The notes under the pieces: model-generated
Database searches by the model: none
What the model saw: the letters and a program-made list of their open reading frames with translations, nothing else
What the model was told of the DNA's origin: nothing
Translations under genes and position numbers: made by a program
In this document: piece after piece, positions 22,817-29,010 of the stretch
Numbering within the stretch: position 1 is the first letter of the stretch
Layout: every line of letters starts with the position of its first letter
NCBI GenBank assembly: GCA_016868955.1
Contig: VGFF01000009.1
Coordinates: forward strand, 1 to 29,010
Source of the DNA: Armatimonadota bacterium
GTDB taxonomy: Bacteria; Sysuimicrobiota; Sysuimicrobiia; Sysuimicrobiales; VGFF01
Direction: 5' to 3'
DNA length: 29,010 bases

Positions 22817-25800
22817 ATGATACGACCACGTAACGATTCCGGACTCGATCGCTTCGATCCCCTGATCGCAGGTTGGTTCTGCGACCGTCTCGGGGATCCT
22901 ACGCCGGCGCAACGTGAAGGTTGGTCGCGCATCGCCGCGGGGGAACACACGCTGATCGCCGCCCCGACCGGGTCCGGCAAGACGCTGGCCGCGTTTCTGT
23001 GGTCGCTGAGCGGGCTCGTCGGTGCGGCCCGCGCCGGCACGATCGGCGAGGAGACCGCGGTCGTGTGCGTATCACCGCTGAAGGCGCTCGGAAACGCCGT
23101 TCAAAAGAGTCTCCTGGAACCATTGTCCGAGATTCGTGATCGCGCGTCCGCCGGCAGCGAGGCACTGCCGGAGATTCGGGTCTCCGTCCTCACAGGCTAC
23201 ACGTCGGCGCGCGAACGCGCGACGATGGTCAAGCGACCGCCGCACATCCTCATCACGACGCCGGAATCGTTGTACATTCTGCTCACCTCGGACGGCGGCC
23301 GCCGCATCCTCCGCACCGCCCGTACGGTGATCGTCGACGAGATCCACGGCGTCGCCGGCGACAAGCGCGGCGCGCACCTCGCGCTGTCGTTGGTACGATT
23401 GGACGACGTCGCCGGGCGGCCCCTGCAGCGAATCGGGCTCAGCGCGACGTAGAAGCCGGTCGAGCGCGTGGCGCGGCTGCTGGTTTGATCGACCCCCGAC
23501 GGGGCGCCGCCGCCGTGCGCGATCGTCGACATCGGGCATCGCCGCCCTTGGTCGCTGTCCATCGAGACGCTCGACAACCCGCTGGGCGCCATCGCCTCGC
23601 ACGATCACTGGGCCGAGGTCTACGATCGGCTAGCGGATCGCATCCAGGAGCACCTCACGACGCTCGTCTTCGTGCACACGTGTGCGCTCGCCGAGAGGGC
23701 CACTCACCAACTCGCGCAACGGCTCGGCGAGGATCGGGTCGCGACGCACCACGGCAGCCTATCGCGGACGACCCGCCTCGACGCCGAGCGGCGGCTGAAG
23801 GCGGGCGCCCTGTCATCGGTCGTCGTGACCACGTCGCTCGAGCTGGGCATCGACATCGGACACGTCGACCTCGTCTGCCACGTCGGCGTGCCGAGCGCGA
23901 TCGCGAATCTGCCGCAGCGCGTCGGGCGCGCCGGACACGGCGTCAGCGGCGTGTTGAAGGGCATCTTGTTTCCCGTAACGCGCGATGATCCCGTGCAGGC
24001 GGCGGCCGCCGTTCGCGCCGTCCGAGCGCGCGCGCTCGACGAGGTGTTGATGCCGGTGGCGCCGCTGGACGTGCTGGCGCAACAGATGGTCGCCGATGCG
24101 GCCGCCCGACCAATCGCCGAGGACGCGTTGTGGGCGATGACGCGCCGCGCGCACCCGCACCGCGATCTGCCGCGCGCGGTTCGACTAGCTGCTCGCCGTC
24201 CTCAGCGACGGCATTGCGACGAACGGCGGGCGGGGCGGCGCGTTGCTGCATCGCGATCGAGTCGAAGGTATCGTCCGCGGACGGCGCGGCGCGCGCATTG
24301 CCGCCGTCACCTCCGGCGGCGCGATTCCCGAGATCGCCGACTTCGATGTCGTCGAGGAGCCGGCCGGCACCTTCATCGGACGATTGAACGAGGAATTCGC
24401 GATCGAGAGCAACGCCGGCGACGTCTTCCTGCTCGGCAATACGTCCTGGCGCATCCGGCGCGTCGAGCAGGCGCGCGTGGGCGTCGAGAACGCGCACGGG
24501 GCCGCACCGACGATTCCGTTCTGGATCGGCGAGTCGCCGGCGCGCACCGTCGAGCTGCCGCAATCCGTGTCAGAATTGCGTGAGGCCGTGGCGGCGCGGA
24601 TGAACGAACCCGCCGGCGCGATCGCCTGGCTCGTCGCGGAGACCGGCCTCGACGCGGCCGGCGCCGGCCAAGTCGTCGCCTACGTGCGCGAGACCGCGGC
24701 CGTCCTCGGCGTCGTTCCTACGATCGAGACCGTCGTCGCCGAGTGATTCTTCGACGAAGCGGGCGGCATGCAGCTCGTCCTGCACGCGCCTTTCGGCGGG
24801 CGCATCAACCGCGCTTGGGGTCTGGCGCGGCGCAAGTGCTTCTGCCGCACGTTCGACTTCGAGCTGCAAGCTGCGGCGACCGACGACGGCATCCTGCTGT
24901 CGCTGGGCGAGCAGCACAGCTTCCCGCTCGAGGCGGCGTTCTCGTTCGTGCGCGAGGCGACGCTGCGCGAAGCACTCACGCAGGCGATCCTGCAGTCGCC
25001 AATCTTCGAGACGCGCTGGCGGCACAACGCCGGCCGCGCGCTGGCCGTGTTGCGCCATAGCGGCTGGTGTCGCGTGCCGGCGAACATCCAGCGTATGCGT
25101 GCCGCCGACCTGCTCGCAGCCGTTTTCCCCGAGCAGGTCGGTTGCCAGGACAACCATCACGGCGAGATCACCCCGCCGGATCATCCGTACGTCAACGAGA
25201 CGCTGCACATGTCGCTCGTCGGCTTGCGCGACATGTCCGTCATGGAAACGCCGCCGTACGCGTTCCTCGACGACGCGCCGCTGGAGGAGCGGCGGGCGCG
25301 CGCCGTCAGCTTGCGGCGCACGGATCCCGATCTGGCCCGCGGCATCGTCGCGCTAGACGCGGCGGCGATCGAGGCCGTGCGCACTTCGGTTCAGCCGGAT
25401 CTGCGCGACGCCGACGAGGTGCACGACCACCTGCTGACGATCGGGATCCTGCCGGACGAGGTAGCCGAACCATGGCGGGCACACCTCGAGGATCTCCGTC
25501 GCCGCGGGCGAGCGGTCTACGCGACGTGGTCGACGCCGTCCGGCGAGGCGCGCCGCGGAACCGTCGCCGTCGAGCGCATGGCTTGGGTGCGCGCGGCGAT
25601 GGACGGCATCGTCTTCGATGGCGATCCGGCGCCTCCGGGCTGCGTCGCCCCGCCGGCCTCCGCCGAGGACGCGTTTCGCTCGATCGTCTGCGGCTGGATG
25701 CAAACGGCCGGGCCCGTGACCGCGGCCGCGCTGGCCGCGCAACTCGGCTGGGCGAGCTCGCCGCACTGGAGGCGACCGGCGCGGGCGCTTGCAGTTGGAC

Positions 25801-26261
25801 GGTGGGCGCTGTGACGGGACGGCGAGGACGCACCCACGGCACGTGAGCGCGACGAAGCGTGGGCGGTGCAGCTCGTGCGCCGCTACGGCCTCGTGTTTCG
25901 CGACGTTCTCGCGCGCGAGAAGCACGCGCCGCCGTGGCGCGTCCTCGCGCAGCTCGCCGCCGCGCTGAGGCGCGGCGGCGAGCTGCGCGGCGGTCGGTTC
26001 GTCGGCGGATTCGTCGGCGAGCAGTTCGCGCTGCCGGCCGCGATGGAGGAGCTGCGAGCGGTCCGGCGCGCCGGCGAAGAAGACCGCCCCGTGCTCGTGC
26101 ACGCGGCGGATCCGCTCAACCTCGTCGGCATCCTGGTACCGGGCACGCGGATCTCTCCGTAAGCCGGCGTGACGATCGCGTTCGCGAACGGCGTACCGAC
26201 CGAGACCGGACCGCTCGGCGCGGTGCTCGGCAAGCTGCGCGCCTCGGGAGCGGTCGTCTAG
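22817..26261 (+). pseudogene. lhr: Lhr-family ATP-dependent helicase, decayed
   Basis: Lhr is a large superfamily 2 helicase used in DNA repair. The remnant shows the motifs in order: TPAQREGW (Q), APTGSGKT (I), VSPLKAL (Ia), TTPESLYI (Ib), DEIHGVAGDKRGAHLA (II), GLSAT (III), LVFVHTCALAE (IV), TTSLELGIDIGHVDLV (V) and LPQRVGRAGHG (VI). The Lhr-core wing region (VTSGGAIPEIADF, NEEFAIESNAGDVFLLGN, MQLVLHAPFGGRINRAWG) and C-terminal DPLNLVGILVPGTR follow. In-frame stops are TAG 23450, TGA 23486, TAG 24186, TGA 24744, TGA 25812 and TAA 26160. A frameshift lies near 24180. Near 25750-25800 the frame is disturbed and roughly 300 codons appear to be missing. The start ATG 22817 has GGGAGG upstream. 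Confidence 0.93.
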
Positions 26262-26303
26262 CGAGCGCGCCGGGAACGCGGCAGCCGCGAACGCGTGACG
26301 AAT

Positions 26304-27341
26304 CTAGCCCGCGCTGAACAGACGCGGGACCGATTCGGCGTAGGGCGGCTCGGCGATGCCGGCATCCGTGATGATCGCGGCGATTAGCGTACCCGGCGTG
26401 ACGTCGAACGCGAAGTTCAACGCCGGCGCGCCGGCCGGTGCGATGACAGCGCCGCCGAACCACGTAACTTCGTTTGGATCGCGCTCTTCGATCGGGATCG
26501 CGTGACCGTTGGGCGTGCTTAAATCGATGGTCGACCGCGGCGCCGCGATCCACAGCGGCACGCGATGGTGCGCCGCCAGCACGGCCAGCGAATATGTCCC
26601 GATCTTGTTCGCGGTGTCTCCGTTCGCGGCGATGCGGTCCGCGCCGGCGACGACGCGATCGACCTTGCCCTGCGCCATCAGCCAGCCGGCGGCGTTGTCC
26701 GTCACGATCTGAAACGGAATTCCCGCCTGCTGCAGCTCCCAGGCCGTCAACCGAGCGCCTTGCAAGAGCGGGCGCGTCTCGGCGACGAACACGTGGATGT
26801 CGCGGTGGATGTCGTGCGCCGCCCGCAGGATACCAAACGCCGTGCCGGCGCCGGTCGTCGCCAGCGCTCCCGTGTTGCAGACGGTGAGGATTCGTTCGCC
26901 GGGCGCGATGCCTGCGGCCCCCAAGCCGGCGATCCGCGCGCACGCTTCTTCGTCCTCGCGCACGATCGCGTGCGCTTCCGCGAGCAACATCGCAGCGACC
27001 GCGGCCGGTTCCATCTCCCGGTCGATCTTCGCGACGACGCGATCGACGGCCCACGCCAAGTTGACGGCGGTCGGGCGCGCGCCGCGGATCGCGGCGGCCG
27101 CCACCAGCACGCCGTCGAAGAAACGCGACTTCTGCTCACCGGCGAGCGACCGGGCCGCGAGGGCGACGCCGTAGGCGCCGGCGGCGCCGATCGCCGGCGC
27201 GCCCCGCACGCGCAGGGCTTGGATCGCCTCGACGACGGCTTGCGGATCCGTCAGGCGCAATAGGCGGAATTCCGACGGCAGCCGCGTTTGGTCGACGATC
27301 TCGAGACCCATTCGATCCCAACGCAAGGCGCGGACGTTCAT
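26304..27341 (-). CDS. mtnA: S-methyl-5-thioribose-1-phosphate isomerase MtnA
   Basis: MtnA converts methylthioribose-1-phosphate to methylthioribulose-1-phosphate in methionine salvage. The 345-residue product has RGAPAIGAAGAYGVAL, the catalytic Cys155 in TVCNTGALATTG, and Asp235 in VAGADRIAANGDTANKIGTY, with 80-residue spacing as in the B. subtilis enzyme (Cys160/Asp240). It also has the VAETRPLLQGARLTAWEL block. The ATG at 27341 overlaps the yggU stop by 4 bp (ATGA). No other methionine-salvage gene is in the window. It is convergent with the lhr pseudogene, 42 bp apart. Confidence 0.97.
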   Translation of the reverse strand: MNVRALRWDRMGLEIVDQTRLPSEFRLLRLTDPQAVVEAIQALRVRGAPAIGAAGAYGVALAARSLAGEQKSRFFDGVLVAAAAIRGARPTAVNLAWAVDRVVAKIDREMEPAAVAAMLLAEAHAIVREDEEACARIAGLGAAGIAPGERILTVCNTGALATTGAGTAFGILRAAHDIHRDIHVFVAETRPLLQGARLTAWELQQAGIPFQIVTDNAAGWLMAQGKVDRVVAGADRIAANGDTANKIGTYSLAVLAAHHRVPLWIAAPRSTIDLSTPNGHAIPIEERDPNEVTWFGGAVIAPAGAPALNFAFDVTPGTLIAAIITDAGIAEPPYAESVPRLFSAG

Positions 27342-27715
27342 CGTCGCTCCAATCGTTGGCGGATCGCCTCCAGCGTCAGGCCGTCGATCTCGGCGATCTT
27401 CACGCGGCTGCGTGCGCCGGCGACGAGCCGGATCGCGTGGCGCGGCAACGCGAGCGCGGCGGCCAGCGTCTCGACGACGGCCTCGTTCGCCCGTCCATCC
27501 TCCGGGGGAGCGCCGACGCGAATGCGTAGACCACCCCCGTCTTGCCAGGATACGTCGTCACGGCAGGCGCGCGGCAGGACCCGCAGCGAGATCCGCGTCG
27601 TCGTGGCCGTTGGGCCTGCTTCAGGAGACGGGGAAGATGGTTCGATTGCTCTCGAGCGTCCGCGATTGCTCCGCGGTGATCGTGATGTGGTTCGGCGTGA
27701 AGAGGAAGATGTCAT
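27338..27715 (-). CDS. yggU: DUF167 / YggU-family protein
   Basis: YggU proteins are about 100 residues and of unknown function. The family core is clear: TRISLRVLPRACRDDV, GGLRIRVGAPPEDGRANEAVVETLAAAL and SRVKIAEIDGL. The start is a puzzle. The only ATG/GTG/TTG in frame is the ATG at 27715, which lies 95 bp inside sepF and adds a Ser/Arg-rich tail of about 40 residues unlike the family. The real start is probably a non-standard codon near 27605, or the tail is truly present. The stop overlaps the mtnA ATG. Confidence 0.85.
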   Translation of the reverse strand: MTSSSSRRTTSRSPRSNRGRSRAIEPSSPSPEAGPTATTTRISLRVLPRACRDDVSWQDGGGLRIRVGAPPEDGRANEAVVETLAAALALPRHAIRLVAGARSRVKIAEIDGLTLEAIRQRLERR

Positions 27716-28025
27716 CGCCGACGCGCTGCAGGTGGCCGTCCAACGCGTAGTCGACGCCGCAAAGGAAGTCGACGATGCGCTGCGCCAGCTCCTTGTCCGC
27801 CTCCCGCAAATTGACGACGAGCGGCCGCCGCTTCTTCAAGCAATCGGCGGCGTCGCGCGCGTCGTCGAGCGTACGCGGCTGCACGACCACGATCTCGCCG
27901 ATCCGTTGCGTATGCAAGCTCAGAATGGGGGTCTTGCGGCGTCGCGGCTCGGGCTCCGGCGCGTCGTCGTAGTCCTCTTCGTCATCGAAGCCGAGAAAGG
28001 ACATGACCCGCTGCATCGCTCCCAT
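27621..28025 (-). CDS. sepF: Cell division protein SepF
   Basis: SepF anchors and aligns FtsZ at the septum in Firmicutes, Actinobacteria and relatives. The 134-residue product has an N-terminal membrane-binding helix (MQRVMSFLGFDDEEDY), an acidic linker, and the SepF domain (IVVVQPRTLDDARDAADCLKKRRPLVVNLREADKELAQRIVDFLCG, ending DIFLFTPNHITI). The ATG at 28025 has GGGAGG 8 bp upstream; Met4 is an alternative. It lies 120 bp after yggS, as in the ylm cluster of Firmicutes. Confidence 0.96.
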   Translation of the reverse strand: MGAMQRVMSFLGFDDEEDYDDAPEPEPRRRKTPILSLHTQRIGEIVVVQPRTLDDARDAADCLKKRRPLVVNLREADKELAQRIVDFLCGVDYALDGHLQRVGDDIFLFTPNHITITAEQSRTLESNRTIFPVS

Positions 28026-28145
28026 GATTGCACCTCCCGTCGGCGCGGCCAGGCCTCGCCGATCTGTGCTGCCGTCGTTGCTGCGTGTGGCGGCGCAGTG
28101 CCGCCGGGGTACATTAGTCGCTGCGAACCGGGAAGGGCGGAAGCG

Positions 28146-28841
28146 TTACGCGACCGGTCCCTCCGCGAACAGGGCCCGCCCTACGCGGACCATCGTGGCG
28201 CCTTCCTCGACTGCGACCTCGAAGTCATCGGTCATGCCCATCGACAGCTCCGGCAACGCCAACCCGTGTTCCTCCCGTATGGTATCACGGAGGCGCCGCA
28301 GATCCGCGAACACCCAGCGCACCTGCCGCGGATCGTCGACGAACGGCGCGATCGTCATCAGGCCGCGCAGTTCGAGGTTCGCGCCGGCGGAGGCCGCCGC
28401 GCACACGGTGGCGGCTTCCGCCGGCGGACAGCCGTTCTTCTGCTCCTCCCCGGCGACGTTCACCTGGACGAGCACGCGCACGGTTCGGTCGCGTTGCGCC
28501 GCGCGCTTCTGCAGCTCCTCGGCAAGGGCAACCGAGTCGACGGAGTCGATCCAGTCGAACAAGGTCACGGCGTCGCGTGCTTTGTTGCGCTGCAGGTGGC
28601 CGATCAAGTGCCATGACGCGCCGTCGATCGATGGGATCTTGTCCTTCGCTTTCTGCACGCGATTCTCGCCGAGATCGGCGAGCCCGGCCGCGAGCAGCGC
28701 TCGGATGTCGGCTTCCGATCGCCCCTTCGTCACGCCGATGAGGCGCACGGCGCCCGGCTCGCGGCCGGCGCGGCGCGCCGCCGCGTCCAAGCGGGCGCGC
28801 ACGGCGGCGAGGTTGCGTGCGATCGTCGCGTCGTCAGGCAT
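28146..28841 (-). CDS. yggS: Pyridoxal phosphate homeostasis protein (YggS/PLPBP)
   Basis: YggS binds PLP without known catalysis and keeps vitamin B6 and amino-acid pools balanced. The 231-residue product has the PLP lysine in IGVTKGR (Lys39), GENRVQKAKDK, WHLIGHLQRNK, and the phosphate-binding end SMGMTDDFEVAVEEGATMVRVGRALF. The usual family wording SMGMS(D/N) is SMGMTDD here. The ATG at 28841 lies 30 bp after the pgeF stop, as in the pgeF-yggS-sepF order of Firmicutes. Confidence 0.96.
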   Translation of the reverse strand: MPDDATIARNLAAVRARLDAAARRAGREPGAVRLIGVTKGRSEADIRALLAAGLADLGENRVQKAKDKIPSIDGASWHLIGHLQRNKARDAVTLFDWIDSVDSVALAEELQKRAAQRDRTVRVLVQVNVAGEEQKNGCPPAEAATVCAAASAGANLELRGLMTIAPFVDDPRQVRWVFADLRRLRDTIREEHGLALPELSMGMTDDFEVAVEEGATMVRVGRALFAEGPVA

Positions 28842-28871
28842 GAGCGCCGCCCCGAAGCTGCGATCGCGGCA

Positions 28872-29010
28872 TCAGCCCTTGGCTGTCGTGCATTGGATCA
28901 ATCCCTCCATTCGACCGGTGCGCCCATCTCGGCGGTACGAGAAGAACCACTCAGGATGGGTCGCCGTGCACGCCGGGCAGACGGCGACGCGCGGGCGCGC
29001 GATCCCAACG
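28872..29010 (-). CDS. pgeF: Purine nucleoside phosphorylase-like PgeF/YlmD (3' end only)
   Basis: The frame enters at the window edge and ends with TGA at 28874-28872. It gives 45 residues of the polyphenol-oxidoreductase (laccase-domain, YfiH/YlmD) family C-terminus: CPACTATHPEWFFSYRRDGR, then TGRMEGLI. The motif CXXC...FFSYRRDGXTGRM is typical of this end. Members act on nucleosides or as peptidoglycan editing factors. The rest of the gene is outside the window. Confidence 0.9.
   Translation of the reverse strand, partial: VGIARPRVAVCPACTATHPEWFFSYRRDGRTGRMEGLIQCTTAKG

Noticed and set aside
23450..26162. Stop-codon reassignment or programmed readthrough in lhr
   Set aside because: TAG, TGA and TAA all end intact neighbours (for example smc and rplS with TAG, ylqD and mtnA-linked yggU with TGA, rpsT with TAA). 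Frameshift and deletion are present too, so decay explains it.
28026..28145. GGCGGC...GCCGCC hairpin between yggS and sepF as a terminator
   Set aside because: No T-run follows on either strand. The hairpin is short and of a kind common in GC-rich DNA.
1..29010. CRISPR arrays, tRNA/rRNA genes, IS elements or prophage genes
   Set aside because: I saw no regular spaced repeats, cloverleaf or rRNA sequence, transposase or phage motifs. Content is core chromosomal.

Overview
The window is high-GC chromosomal DNA packed with bacterial housekeeping genes. All intact genes lie on the minus strand except rpsT; the only other plus-strand gene is a decayed lhr helicase. The gene order smc...ftsY-ylxM-(methyltransferase)-ffh-rpsP-khpA-ylqD-rimM-trmD-rplS-lepB-rnhB-yraN is the order typical of Firmicutes and related Terrabacteria. 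A CIRCE operator at hrcA, a T-box leader on thrS, and a sepF-yggS-pgeF(ylmD) group point the same way. I infer a high-GC member of a Firmicutes-like or deep Terrabacteria lineage, probably uncultured; the sequence does not allow a firmer placement. All three stop codons end normal genes, so the genetic code is standard.

Layout, left to right. Positions 1-590 hold the 5' part of hrcA (minus) with its CIRCE operator and promoter. Next come murJ (minus) and the divergent rpsT (plus), which meets holA tail to tail. From 3718 to 6570 lie a fused cvpA/comEC remnant, then thrS with its T-box leader and a good sigma-70 promoter. From 6580 to 14345 is the large ribosome, RNA-modification and protein-export cluster: yraN, rnhB, lepB, rplS, trmD, rimM, ylqD, khpA, rpsP, ffh, a methyltransferase, ylxM and ftsY. 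From 14398 to 17911 are a Tat-exported metallophosphoesterase, a DUF3054 membrane protein, a CPBP intramembrane protease and two small membrane proteins, followed upstream by smc (to 21458) and a GT4 glycosyltransferase (to 22706). From 22817 to 26261 is the lhr pseudogene (plus). From 26304 to the end are mtnA, yggU, sepF, yggS and the 3' end of pgeF (minus).

Together the genes cover ribosome assembly and rRNA/tRNA modification (rpsT, rpsP, rplS, rimM, trmD, khpA, thrS), the SRP export route (ffh, ftsY, lepB), DNA replication and segregation (holA, rnhB, smc), and envelope growth and division (murJ, the glycosyltransferase, sepF).

I found no CRISPR array, mobile element, rRNA or tRNA gene, and no convincing new multi-gene system. 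The points most worth a second look are two damaged loci (an lhr pseudogene with six in-frame stops and a large internal deletion, and a cvpA'-'comEC deletion fusion), a ThrRS lacking most of its TGS domain under T-box control, a 12-codon leader cistron coupled to the glycosyltransferase, and an unassigned membrane-protein set downstream of smc.
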